A stretch of DNA of 64,000 nucleotides, taken from the NCBI GenBank assembly GCA_041395865.1, contig JAWKZQ010000014.1:1-64000 (forward strand). Direction: 5' to 3'. The DNA comes from IMCC2047 sp041395865. Its GTDB lineage: Bacteria > Pseudomonadota > Gammaproteobacteria > Pseudomonadales > IMCC2047. The position numbers and the translations under genes are program-made. Below are positions 25,521 through 33,639 of this stretch, one piece after another. Each line of letters begins with the position of its first letter. Position 1 is the first letter of the stretch. The notes beneath the pieces are model-generated. The model made no database searches, was not told the DNA's origin, and worked only from the letters and a program-made list of their open reading frames with translations.

Positions 25521-26807
25521 TCAAACAGCGCCGCAGCGACCGTTTTTCAGGTCGCCTAACGGCTTGAATTCAGGCTGGCTGGAGTGATGAACGATAGCCG
25601 CCAGGGCGGGCACCAGCCCCATCACAAACACCTGCAAAGATAACGGCGAACAAAGCCAGGGTATCAGGCGTAAAAACGTGGCACTGACAAACAGGCCGTA
25701 GTTCTCACTCATCCACTCCTGGCTAAGGCCCAGTCCTAACCCCAGCCCCAGGACGGCGACGCAAACACCCAGCAATGCAATCAACAGGGCTTCCACCTCG
25801 ATCAGCAGGAAAATAAACCAGGGACTGGCGCCAATCGCACGCAACACAGCCATTTCCCGGATACGCTCGCGCATCGAAGCCAACAGCATGGTGCCCATTC
25901 CGAGTAACGAAGCAACCAGCACAAGGATCGATATCAGTAGCAACACCTGCTCCATGGTATTCATCATCTGCCACAGTTCTGCCAAGGCAACGCCCGGCAA
26001 AATGGTCAGCAGCGGCTCACCCTTGAACGAATTAATCTGGCGCTGCAATTTAAACGTGCCCAGTTTGGTCTCCAGGCCGAGCATCGCCGCCGTGATGCTT
26101 TTGGGCTTCAGATCCATCTGCAAAGCCTGTTCCGCAGTGATTTTTCGCCCCGGCAAAGGAACGCCGTTCTGCCAATTCACATGAATGGCTTCCAGCCCCT
26201 CTAGACGTACATGCAGCGTTTGGTCCACAGGAGTGCCGGTAGGTTTTAAAATACCGCTGACCTGAAACGGCTTGTCGTCATGATTGTTAAAGCTGGTTTT
26301 ACCAAGTCCGTGGCTCAGCACCAGCTTTTGTCCAATCGAGTAACCGAGTTTTCGGGCCACCTCGCTGCCCAGCACCACATCAAAAACCTGTTCGAACGGC
26401 TTTCCTTCAGCAAAGGCGAGGCGAAGCTTTTCCCCGTAGCGGAAGTGCTCAAAATATCCCGTATCTGTCCCCATAACGCGATAGCCACGATGTGAATCGC
26501 CCAGCGAAATCGGAACGGCCCAGGCCACGCCGTGTTGCGTGGCGAGGTGTTGATAACTTTGCCAATCAATATTGTTGGTGGCATTGCCGATATGAAACAC
26601 CGAATAGAGCAACAAATTCAGCGGGCTGGTTCTTGCCCCAACGATCAGATCAACACCGGACACCGTTCGCCCAAAGCTCTCATGGGCTTCCTTGCGGATA
26701 TGCTCCACTCCAAGCAGTACAAAGACACTCACGGCAATAGAAAGCACCGTCAGACCCAAGGTAATACGGCGACTCAAAAGGCTCATCAAAGCGACTTTAA
26801 CCAGCAT
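25521..26807 (-). CDS. ABC transporter permease of the FtsX/MacB type (zinc locus)
   Basis: 428 residues from the ATG at 26807 (MLVKVALMSLL) with GGGAG upstream; a longer start at 26825 is possible. One N-terminal helix, a large extracytoplasmic domain of about 220 residues, then three C-terminal helices with the FtsX signature (MRERIREMAVLRAIGASPW). It overlaps the ATPase gene by 11 bases. FtsX/MacB proteins usually act as mechanotransducers rather than classical importers. Neighbouring DUF3299, CobW-GTPase and ZrgA-like genes match the set seen in zrg zinc-uptake loci, so a role in zinc acquisition is likely but inferred. Confidence 0.88.
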   Translation of the reverse strand: MLVKVALMSLLSRRITLGLTVLSIAVSVFVLLGVEHIRKEAHESFGRTVSGVDLIVGARTSPLNLLLYSVFHIGNATNNIDWQSYQHLATQHGVAWAVPISLGDSHRGYRVMGTDTGYFEHFRYGEKLRLAFAEGKPFEQVFDVVLGSEVARKLGYSIGQKLVLSHGLGKTSFNNHDDKPFQVSGILKPTGTPVDQTLHVRLEGLEAIHVNWQNGVPLPGRKITAEQALQMDLKPKSITAAMLGLETKLGTFKLQRQINSFKGEPLLTILPGVALAELWQMMNTMEQVLLLISILVLVASLLGMGTMLLASMRERIREMAVLRAIGASPWFIFLLIEVEALLIALLGVCVAVLGLGLGLGLSQEWMSENYGLFVSATFLRLIPWLCSPLSLQVFVMGLVPALAAIVHHSSQPEFKPLGDLKNGRCGAV

Positions 26808-27513
26808 GACCAAACTCCCTGGCACTGTTTAAGTCTCGCAAGTCGATACGCTCATTAAAGTATTGGGACAAACTCCGGTCATGGCTGACAAAAACCAGGG
26901 TGCTCTTCGTTTCCCCGCAGAGCTTAAGCAACAATTGCATAAAGGCCGCACTGGCGTCGCTATCCAAGGCGGAGGTTGGCTCATCCACCAACAATATCTC
27001 CGGCTCATTCACCAGTGCCCGAGCAATGGCAACCCGCTGCTGTTGACCCACGCTAAGACTGTTCGCCGGGCGAGCTATCAGGTCGGCAGGCAGGCATAAG
27101 CTGTCAAACAGAGTCCTGATTCTAACGTCCAGGCTATCCTTCCGGCTGCTCCCAAACCGGCTGGCCAAACGAAGGTTATCGCCAACACTTAAATAATTGA
27201 TCAGGTTAAATTGCTGAAAAACCACGCCAATGTGCTGTGCCCGGAAGCGGTCACGTTGTCGCCCACTCATGCGCTTCGTCTCTGCTCCCAGCACCTGGAG
27301 ACTGCCTTTGTCGGGCGTCATAATACCCGCCAACAAATTCAAGAGCGTCGATTTCCCGCAACCGGAAGCCCCCTGTAGAAACAGGCGCTGGCCACGTGTA
27401 ACCTGCCAGCGAGGAATATCCAGCACGGGTCTTTCTGTACCGGGGTAGGTAAAACTCAGATTCTGTATTTCAAGGGCATTTTCTGTACGCTTTTCAGGCG
27501 CTAATTGAACCAA
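26797..27513 (-). CDS. ABC transporter ATP-binding protein (LolD/MacB type)
   Basis: 238 residues, starting with TTG at 27513 behind GGAG. Walker A GASGCGKST, Q-loop VVFQQFNL, signature LSVGQQQRVAIARAL and Walker B ILLVDEPTSALD are all intact, so it should hydrolyse ATP. It drives the FtsX-type permease encoded immediately downstream with an 11-bp overlap. It is divergent from the DUF3299 gene across an 85-bp gap that must contain both promoters; no clear Zur box was seen there. Confidence 0.92.
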   Translation of the reverse strand: MVQLAPEKRTENALEIQNLSFTYPGTERPVLDIPRWQVTRGQRLFLQGASGCGKSTLLNLLAGIMTPDKGSLQVLGAETKRMSGRQRDRFRAQHIGVVFQQFNLINYLSVGDNLRLASRFGSSRKDSLDVRIRTLFDSLCLPADLIARPANSLSVGQQQRVAIARALVNEPEILLVDEPTSALDSDASAAFMQLLLKLCGETKSTLVFVSHDRSLSQYFNERIDLRDLNSAREFGHAG

Positions 27514-27598
27514 GTTCTACTCCAGCAATCTGTTCTTCCGGGCACGCCCACAAATTATGTAAGATTGGCACCATTAACCTCATCCAGGCACTCACCTA

Positions 27599-28189
27599 AT
27601 GACAGCAATTTACAGCCTTAATTTCTCTCGCGGGTTAGCCTGCACGCTTTTTTTTCTTGTGCTTTTATGCCTGAGCCCGCTTTCTTTTGGCGCGGCCGGT
27701 TCCGAATACAAAACCATCGAATGGACGGACTTGATGCCTGAAGACGACCTGGAAGCGCTACTGAATCCGCCTGAGTACCTGGATGAAATTGCCGACGGCT
27801 CCCTTGAGGATCAAATCAGCTCGCAGCTTAAAGGAGCGATGGCTGAAAACGATAGCCGTTACCAGGAGGCCTTATCCTCAACTCGCATAAGGCCTGAATT
27901 CAACAATCAAAAGGTACGTATCCCCGGGTTTATCGTGCCCCTTGAATACAACGCTGATCAGCAGGTTATCCAGTTCTTCCTGGTTCCCTATTTTGGCGCT
28001 TGCATACATGTGCCGCCACCGCCACCGAACCAGATTATCTTTGCCGAATTCCAAAAAGGCCTAACGCTCGGCGCCCATTACGATGCGTTCTGGATCACCG
28101 GCACCTTGCGTACAACACTAACCGAAAATGAAACCGCCACCAGTGCCTATTCGCTCCAGATCGATGCCATCGAACCCTACCAGGACTAA
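27599..28189 (+). CDS. exported DUF3299 protein of the zinc locus
   Basis: 196 residues with a signal peptide (hydrophobic about 14-32, ending SFGA) and the conserved DUF3299 core: VRIPGFIVPLEY, then FFLVPYFGACIHVPPPPPNQ. The latter has a cysteine and histidine that may bind metal. DUF3299 proteins are periplasmic or lipoprotein partners found with ZrgA and an ABC pair in zinc-uptake loci; their own activity is unknown. The gene is alone on the plus strand within this cluster and ends two bases before the convergent CobW-type gene. Confidence 0.87.
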   Translation: MTAIYSLNFSRGLACTLFFLVLLCLSPLSFGAAGSEYKTIEWTDLMPEDDLEALLNPPEYLDEIADGSLEDQISSQLKGAMAENDSRYQEALSSTRIRPEFNNQKVRIPGFIVPLEYNADQQVIQFFLVPYFGACIHVPPPPPNQIIFAEFQKGLTLGAHYDAFWITGTLRTTLTENETATSAYSLQIDAIEPYQD

Positions 28190-28191
28190 GA

Positions 28192-29211
28192 CTAGCTTCC
28201 CAGTTCAGGACAACAGGATTTGATCACAGCCTCCAGGCCGTCCCATTCTGCCGGATCTGTCCCGATCACTTCCAGACGACTATCGGGCGCTTCATCAAGC
28301 GCCATCACACTCAGTACAGCATCAGCCTGGTTAAAGCCAAAGATGCCTTTATCCGTTATAAATACGGCTTTCAAGCGATCGGCACTAACGCCCAACAGGT
28401 GGGAGTAAAGCTCATCATAATCAAAAACAAAACGGCTATCGAAACGCCACCCGCTGCTATAAAAGCCGCTGGCCTGATTATCAATCCGCAGATAACCACT
28501 GTCAGGTAACGCGGGCTCTGAATCCACGCCTGCGGCTCCCTGCCCTTCAGGCACGGGGTGTTGATGATAGCGACCCTGTGTATTATTCGCTTTTGAAAGC
28601 CACTCCATTTCCAGGCATCCCTGGCGTACCTCAAAAAGCGGTTTCCCTTCTAAAAGGTCCGACGAACTCAGATACGCCTGCAGTTTCTGCAAGTCTTCTT
28701 CTTCGTAAAGGTCCGCCTTGTTTGCCACGATCACATCAGCGACACCCAATTGCTGGTTAAAGGTATCATTTGAGGTATAGCGGTCATCCTTAACTTTCCG
28801 TGCATCCACCAGCGTAATTGTTGCACGCAAATCCAGCACTTTTTTATAGTGCTCGCCACTCAAGGTTGCCAGCACCTCCTCTGGATGCCCCAGCCCTGTT
28901 GGCTCAATTAACAAACGGTCCGGCTTTGCTCTAGCCAATAACATGGTCAGCGCCATCTGCATCGGCAAACCTGCTGTACAGCACATGCAACCGCCCGGTA
29001 CTTCGCGGACAAAAATATTCTTCGCCTCGCCATCACCTCCGGCTATCAAGTTGCCGTCGATGCCCACCTCTCCGAATTCATTGACTAACACAGCCCAGCG
29101 CTCTTCGGCTGGCTTGTTATTTAACAGGTGTTGAATGGCCGTGCTTTTACCGACGCCCAGGAAGCCGGTAATGATATTTGTTGGGATATTTTCCATTTCG
29201 AAACTATGCAT
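28192..29211 (-). CDS. COG0523/CobW-family GTPase, putative zinc metallochaperone
   Basis: 339 residues (ATG at 29211; another ATG six codons in, at 29196, is also plausible). The P-loop is GFLGVGKST, the metal-binding CxCC motif is GGCMCCT, and the guanine-specificity motif is VIVANKADLYEEED. The C-terminal CobW_C domain follows after about residue 240. COG0523 proteins bind zinc or other metals and deliver them under scarcity; several belong to the Zur regulon. It lies nine bases after the ZrgA-like gene on the same strand, so it is in the Zur-box-preceded operon. Metal is inferred from context. Confidence 0.93.
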   Translation of the reverse strand: MHSFEMENIPTNIITGFLGVGKSTAIQHLLNNKPAEERWAVLVNEFGEVGIDGNLIAGGDGEAKNIFVREVPGGCMCCTAGLPMQMALTMLLARAKPDRLLIEPTGLGHPEEVLATLSGEHYKKVLDLRATITLVDARKVKDDRYTSNDTFNQQLGVADVIVANKADLYEEEDLQKLQAYLSSSDLLEGKPLFEVRQGCLEMEWLSKANNTQGRYHQHPVPEGQGAAGVDSEPALPDSGYLRIDNQASGFYSSGWRFDSRFVFDYDELYSHLLGVSADRLKAVFITDKGIFGFNQADAVLSVMALDEAPDSRLEVIGTDPAEWDGLEAVIKSCCPELGS

Positions 29212-29220
29212 CCAAAATGC

Positions 29221-29832
29221 CTATTGTAACTCAATAAGCCGGTTTTCTGCGCTCAGTGTAGCAGCCCCCTGCCTATCTCCGACAATCCATTGCGCTTTAA
29301 CTTCCTGTAGATTTGCGAACTCTTTAAAAAGCGTCAACTCGATTGCCTGCAAATCCTTGGGTTGTTGGCAGTGAAATCTGTATTGCGCATGCACCTCGCC
29401 ATGCCCGACTTCATGCTCATGCTCATGCTCATGCTCATGCTCATGCTCATGCTCATGCTCATGCTCATGCTCATCATGATCCTTGTCCAGCCCAGGCATT
29501 GCTGTCTCCACATGCATTAACTGGCAATCGCCACCATTCAGTGAAATCAGGCGACCCTCATTTTCAAGCAATCGTTTGAGTTCAGCGATGCTTTCCTGCT
29601 CGGCCTGGGTACGGGCCTGGTGCTCAAAACCAACCAGATTTATACCCGGCGACTCCAACTCAACGAGCAACTCATCCCCATCCTGGACAACAAACAGGCT
29701 AGCCAGGCCATGAACATGACTTCCGTGTTCGGAATAACCCTCATGACGATGCTCCTCTCCCGCCAACAGGGATGGCGCAAAAGCTCCGAGCCACAGTGAA
29801 AAGCTTGAAACCAGCCAAAACCGATTGTTCAT
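29221..29832 (-). CDS. zrgA: ZrgA-family periplasmic zinc-binding protein (DUF2796)
   Basis: 203 residues with a signal peptide (about 1-24, FAPSLLAG). Histidine-rich N-terminus (EEHRHEGYSEHGSHVHG), then the DUF2796 domain, and in its middle a run of alternating His-Glu (about 20 residues, after DKDHDE) followed by VGHGEVHAQYRFHC. ZrgA proteins take part in zinc uptake; the run should bind several zinc ions, acting as a buffer or collector in the periplasm. The run is encoded by a hexamer repeat that can change length without frameshift. A Zur-like box stands directly before the gene. Confidence 0.88.
   Translation of the reverse strand: MNNRFWLVSSFSLWLGAFAPSLLAGEEHRHEGYSEHGSHVHGLASLFVVQDGDELLVELESPGINLVGFEHQARTQAEQESIAELKRLLENEGRLISLNGGDCQLMHVETAMPGLDKDHDEHEHEHEHEHEHEHEHEHEHEVGHGEVHAQYRFHCQQPKDLQAIELTLFKEFANLQEVKAQWIVGDRQGAATLSAENRLIELQ
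29412..29474 (-). repeat. (CATGCT)10 tandem repeat inside zrgA
   Basis: Ten perfect head-to-tail copies of CATGCT plus a final CAT. On the coding strand this is AGCATG, read as His-Glu pairs. Unit length is a multiple of three, so slippage changes the number of metal ligands but keeps the frame. Confidence 0.97.
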
Positions 29833-29850
29833 ATGAAGCCCCTCGAAAAA

Positions 29851-29870
29851 GTTACGTTATAACATTAAAC
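29851..29870. promoter_or_regulatory. candidate Zur box before zrgA
   Basis: GTTACGTTATAACATTAAAC at 29851-29870 contains the palindrome GTTATAAC (29856-29863) and resembles the gammaproteobacterial Zur consensus (ATGTTATA-type dyad). It lies 19-38 bp upstream of the zrgA ATG, where binding would block transcription when zinc is plentiful. Confidence 0.7.
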
Positions 29871-29958
29871 AAAGACGATTTCCAATTCCTCTTTACCAAA
29901 CGTTCTTCAATCCCGGCACACACATTGCCATCAGGCTACCCATTACCTTTTGCCCAGC

Positions 29959-29993
29959 AAAAAAAAACGGGGATGGCCTTTCGGCCACCCCCG
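29959..29993 (-). terminator. terminator of the amine dehydrogenase gene
   Basis: Minus-strand hairpin formed by positions 29968-29978 and 29983-29993 (11 bp, one mismatch, 4-base loop) followed by nine T from the A-run at 29959-29967. A classic rho-independent terminator, 47 bp after the stop. Confidence 0.92.
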
Positions 29994-30040
29994 CTTTCTT
30001 GAAGTTAATAAGACTAAATCTTATCGATTGTCTTACTGAC

Positions 30041-32251
30041 TTACAGACGGAACTCCAGTCCATCGTTATCGCCTGGGTTGTAAGCAACACCCCAAACCTT
30101 CTGCTCACGTTTGAACGGTTTCTGGTGCTGTGGATCTTCATCTTCGATCTCACGCGCCAGACGGTGTCCGTCAAATGTAGCATCAGCGATGATACGTGGA
30201 GCTTCAGCGTCACCGATAACCCAAACGTCTTCCACGCCGTTAGCTGCCCACTCGTCCTTACGAGCTTTCAGTTCACGGTACAGGGAGTCGTTAGACTTAC
30301 GGCCAGTGATCAGGATCACAGTATCGCACTCGATCTTCTTGTGCGATTTGTTCTCGTCACGAGGCAGTTTGCCTGGACCACGGTAGTCACGCTTAGAGCC
30401 TTCTGCCCAGATGTTGATGTATTCAACAGCACCATCTTCGATCTTAGACACAGAGCTCTCACCGATAACCGTAACACCCAGCTCGTGCAGACGACGGTGC
30501 ATGTTAGGTCCTTCCAGCGTGTAGTGCATGTAAGCGCCTACTTCTACGGAAGAGATGATAGTTACGTTGTGACCTGCAGCAGCGTATTTTTCAGCAATAG
30601 ATGGGCAAGTGTAGTAAGGGTCGTGGTTAACGATAACTACGTTCTTACCAACTTCTTTCTTGCCTTCGTATACTTGCTCTGGTGTCAGCTGGTTTGGCTT
30701 GCTGGCATCAGCACCTTCAATGGCAGAGTGAGTCATCCAGTTTTCACCGTCAGTTGCCCACTTAGCACCGGTTGCAATAACGATACGCTCAGCACCGTAC
30801 TCCAGACAGTCATCAGCAGTCAGAGGCTTCTGGCTCAGAGCCAGCTGGCTTTGCTTGTTCTTCTTCAGCAGTTTGGTGATTTGAGTTTCACGGTAGTCAC
30901 GGTGGTAACCCCACTCACCCAGGCCAGGCAGGCCAGCAACGTCGTTTACATAACCGCCAACCTTGTCGCGAGTATCGACACAGTGAACGGTGTAGCCACG
31001 TTCCAGCAGTACACGAGTACATTCAGAACCAGCAGGACCAGCACCAACAACCAGAACAGTCTTGTCAGACTTAGCTGGCTCGAATTTCTCTGGGTGCCAG
31101 CCACGACGGTATTCTTCTGCAGCGGTAGCATTCTGAGTACAGATGAATGGAACACCACCCATTTCCCAGCGAGAAATACAAACGTTACAACCGATACAGA
31201 CACGAACGTCGTCCAGACGGCCTTCTTCGATTTTCTTAGGCAGGAATGGATCAGCGATAGATGGACGTGCCGTACCGATCAAGTCAACAACACCGGCTTT
31301 AACAACTTCAACCATCTTGTCAGCTTGCGTGTAACGGCCTACACCTACAACAGGCTTGTTAGTGTGTTTCTTAATGAACTTAACCCAGTCATTTTCGTGA
31401 CCGGAAGCGTAGAAACGAGAAGGACCCGCATCTTCACCCCATTCAGCGATATCACCGATGGTTACGTTCCACATATCCAGGTAGTCAGAAGCTTGTTCTA
31501 CGAAACGCAGCGTATCAACTTCCAGCTCCAGGCCAGCATCACCGTACAGGGTATCAATCGCACAACGAGTAACCAGTGCAACAGAGTCGCCAACGCGCTC
31601 ACGGATACCTTCCAGTGTTTCGATCCAGAAGCGAGCACGGTTTTCCAGGCTACCACCGTATTCATCAGTACGACGGTTGTAGTATGGGTTCAACCACTGC
31701 ATTGGACCGTATGCGTGAGCACCGTATACGTCAACGATATCGAAACCAGTATCGCGAGCACGCTCAGCAGCATCTGCATACTGACGTTGCAGACGTTTCA
31801 GTTCGTCTTTGTCAGCTTCGTGAGAGTAAGTGAAGCCAGGACAAGCAGGAACAGTACCGAATTCAGAAGCGTACTGAGAAGGCGTACGAGAAATAGTACG
31901 AGCTTCCAGGCCAGGACCGTGAGGACCCGCATAGAACAGCTCACAACCCGCCAGCGCACCGAATTCGTGCAGACGATCAACCATCGCCTTCAGGTTGCGC
32001 ATATCACCTTCGTCCCAAATACGAGCGGTAATACGCAGCGTGTCATCACATTCAGGGTGGATAGAACACTGCTCAGTGTTAATCGCACCAAAGCCACCTT
32101 CGGCTTTCATGCCACGGTGAGCCATTTGGAAACCAGGGTAGTTAGTACCCGCACCGATACAGTGTGGTACTTGGTAGAAACGGTTTTTAACCGTCTTGGT
32201 ACCAATTTGAACAGGCTCGAAAAGAATATCGTACTTAGGATCTCTTGCCAT
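30041..32251 (-). CDS. dimethylamine dehydrogenase (TMADH/DMADH family)
   Basis: 736-residue iron-sulfur flavoprotein: TIM barrel with FMN, [4Fe-4S] cluster, then FAD/NAD-type domains. Conserved features: Cys31 (VPHCIGAG), the residue that binds FMN covalently; cluster cysteines 352, 355, 358 and 371 (CIGCNVCISRW...FIC); Trp271 and Trp362 of the substrate cage. The third cage residue, Tyr60 in trimethylamine dehydrogenase, is Gln61 here, and Ser74/Trp105 are Thr75/Phe106. As I recall, these three changes distinguish dimethylamine dehydrogenase. It should convert dimethylamine to methylamine plus formaldehyde and pass electrons to ETF. Strong GGAGGAG site; own terminator; no methylotrophy genes nearby. 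Codons TTA, CTA and TCA are absent, a sign of high expression. Confidence 0.85.
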   Translation of the reverse strand: MARDPKYDILFEPVQIGTKTVKNRFYQVPHCIGAGTNYPGFQMAHRGMKAEGGFGAINTEQCSIHPECDDTLRITARIWDEGDMRNLKAMVDRLHEFGALAGCELFYAGPHGPGLEARTISRTPSQYASEFGTVPACPGFTYSHEADKDELKRLQRQYADAAERARDTGFDIVDVYGAHAYGPMQWLNPYYNRRTDEYGGSLENRARFWIETLEGIRERVGDSVALVTRCAIDTLYGDAGLELEVDTLRFVEQASDYLDMWNVTIGDIAEWGEDAGPSRFYASGHENDWVKFIKKHTNKPVVGVGRYTQADKMVEVVKAGVVDLIGTARPSIADPFLPKKIEEGRLDDVRVCIGCNVCISRWEMGGVPFICTQNATAAEEYRRGWHPEKFEPAKSDKTVLVVGAGPAGSECTRVLLERGYTVHCVDTRDKVGGYVNDVAGLPGLGEWGYHRDYRETQITKLLKKNKQSQLALSQKPLTADDCLEYGAERIVIATGAKWATDGENWMTHSAIEGADASKPNQLTPEQVYEGKKEVGKNVVIVNHDPYYTCPSIAEKYAAAGHNVTIISSVEVGAYMHYTLEGPNMHRRLHELGVTVIGESSVSKIEDGAVEYINIWAEGSKRDYRGPGKLPRDENKSHKKIECDTVILITGRKSNDSLYRELKARKDEWAANGVEDVWVIGDAEAPRIIADATFDGHRLAREIEDEDPQHQKPFKREQKVWGVAYNPGDNDGLEFRL

Positions 32252-32797
32252 CTTTGTAACTCCTCCAATACAACAATTTTGTATGGTTGATTTTTATTTT
32301 CTAACATCTGACATTCGCCTCCCATACCGGAAGAGCCGCTACTAAAAGCAAACGTCAAAAGCCTTGTTGACCCAGCTCCCAGGGGAGCCGACTCGATTAA
32401 TGATCAGTAAAGAAATTTGAAGTCTACACCGGCATCATGCCACATGCGTGACCAACAACTCAGTGATTTCGCCAAGTGAGACCGGGGGCTGCGTGCCGAA
32501 GGAGGCGTCCCCTTTAAGCACATAGATCAATCCGGATTGAGTAAATCACTTGCCTCTTTCTACTTCGGCCAATCTTAAGCTGGCCTTTATCCCCTTCACC
32601 AATTCGTATAGTTTTTCTGCCCACCCATTACACCTAAAGGGTACGCCCAGAGATTTATATCAACTTTCATACTGCTCTTCAACCACCATGTTGCTCTTTT
32701 CCTCAGCAACAGGGCTAATCGAGCGAAGCTTTCAGCAAATCGAGACTATACAAGAGAGGATATTTTAGTAGCGGTTTATTTCGCTCGAACTTGCTTT
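32252..32797. other. gene-free region with inverted repeat and broken frames
   Basis: About 550 bp upstream of the amine dehydrogenase, which should contain its promoter. No convincing intact gene: a 72-codon plus-strand frame (32550-32768) looks random. On the minus strand, protein-like pieces occur in shifting frames (EEQYES, then after a stop SLGVPFRCNGWAEKLYELVK, later MWHDAGVDFKFLY), suggesting a decayed element. An exact 12-bp inverted repeat brackets most of it. Confidence 0.5.
32336..32774. repeat. 12-bp inverted repeat bounding a 439-bp segment
   Basis: CCGCTACTAAAA at 32336-32347 and its exact complement TTTTAGTAGCGG at 32763-32774. The outer flanks do not show a target duplication, so identity as a miniature transposable element is unproven; chance cannot be excluded. 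Confidence 0.5.
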
Positions 32798-32835
32798 GAA
32801 TCAAAAAAGGCCGCTTTTGCGGCCTTTTTTGATTC
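32798..32835. terminator. bidirectional terminator after pilE
   Basis: Perfect 17-bp stem, 32798-32814 with 32819-32835, four-T loop (core GGCCGC TTTT GCGGCC flanked by A6 and T6). It ends the minus-strand pilus operon 14 bp after the pilE stop and could work in both directions. Confidence 0.93.
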
Positions 32836-32848
32836 AGCTGTGTTTTCG

Positions 32849-33271
32849 CTACCAGCAGAAATCTGGATTTAAAGGTGCTTTCACACCCCGGTTATTCAAA
32901 GTTAAATTACCGCAATCAGGATCTACAGGAGCGGGAGTGCCTGTCAAAAGAAAGGTGTTGGGAGTTGCATTAACCGTAACAGTATAAAACCCTCCATCAC
33001 TTACATCGCTCCCAGCACCCATCCCGAGATTCGTCAAGGTGGCCGCATTACCCGTAATGCCTGTCGCATATCGTCCAAATCGTGTAAAATGCCGCTCTTG
33101 GGCTTGTGCGACACGCATCAGCAATTCTTTCCCATCAGCACGGCGTGCTTTACGAACACTGTCCTGGTATGAGGGGTAGGCAATCGCTGCCAGAATAGCC
33201 ACCACCAATACCACAATCATCAACTCAATCAGCGTAAAGCCGCCATTTCGTTTAAATTGCTTTATTCGCAT
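32849..33271 (-). CDS. pilE: type IV minor pilin PilE
   Basis: 140 residues from the ATG at 33271 (MRIKQFKRNG), with GGGAGAG upstream; the longer frame is not conserved. Short basic leader, prepilin peptidase site G|FTLIELM, hydrophobic helix with the Glu at mature position 5, then a small globular domain ending with a C-terminal cysteine pair (PDCGN, PDFCW) that likely forms the D-loop disulfide. Minor pilins prime assembly of type IV pili at the inner membrane. Last gene of the fimU-pilVWXY1Y2E operon, as in Pseudomonas. Confidence 0.92.
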   Translation of the reverse strand: MRIKQFKRNGGFTLIELMIVVLVVAILAAIAYPSYQDSVRKARRADGKELLMRVAQAQERHFTRFGRYATGITGNAATLTNLGMGAGSDVSDGGFYTVTVNATPNTFLLTGTPAPVDPDCGNLTLNNRGVKAPLNPDFCW

Positions 33272-33284
33272 TAATCTCTCCCAG

Positions 33285-33599
33285 CTACTCATCAGCAATC
33301 CAAATATCCCGAATAGTAGGTACATTGCTATTAACAGTCTCGGGACTCACTTCAAATTTAACAAAGCGGCCTTCTCGCAAAGCAAAGTCCGTTTCAAGAC
33401 CCGCCTTACCATGCACTTTCAGATCCAGTGCCAAGCGATAGACCCAATCGTTAACAATCAACTTCCTGGCATTAAGGTCAACGCCATCAATGCGCCCGCC
33501 AAACTCCTCACTGTTGTCCTGCATATCGTCCTCAGCCATTGCCGGCTGAATACATAGCAAAACTGCGAAACAAAAAATAACCCTTCCAAGCTTTTTCAT
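33285..33599 (-). CDS. pilY2: PilY2-like small exported protein
   Basis: 104 residues: signal peptide (MKKLGRVIFCFAVLLCIQ, cleavage near AMA) and a short acidic beta-rich domain (GRIDGVDLNARKLIVNDWVY). Position between pilY1 and pilE and its size match P. aeruginosa PilY2, a protein of the minor-pilin cluster whose role is poorly known. Sequence similarity was judged by eye only, so the name rests mostly on gene order. ATG at 33599. Confidence 0.75.
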   Translation of the reverse strand: MKKLGRVIFCFAVLLCIQPAMAEDDMQDNSEEFGGRIDGVDLNARKLIVNDWVYRLALDLKVHGKAGLETDFALREGRFVKFEVSPETVNSNVPTIRDIWIADE

Positions 33600-33639
33600 C
33601 AGCTTAACTCTCCCGTTAATATGTCAGCTTCAAGCAGGC

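Noticed and set aside
29412..29474. Direct repeats considered as a CRISPR or other array
   Set aside because: Unit is 6 bp without spacers and lies inside the zrgA coding frame.
29999..32290. Plus-strand open frame of 763 codons
   Set aside because: It mirrors the dehydrogenase codon by codon, overlaps its ribosome-binding site, has no family resemblance and an odd T/V/S/F-rich composition. It is explained by codon bias of the sense gene.
32495..32504. GCCGAAGGAG, a motif seen in glycine riboswitches
   Set aside because: The following CTCTCAGG segment and second aptamer parts are missing, and no plus-strand gene follows that it could control.
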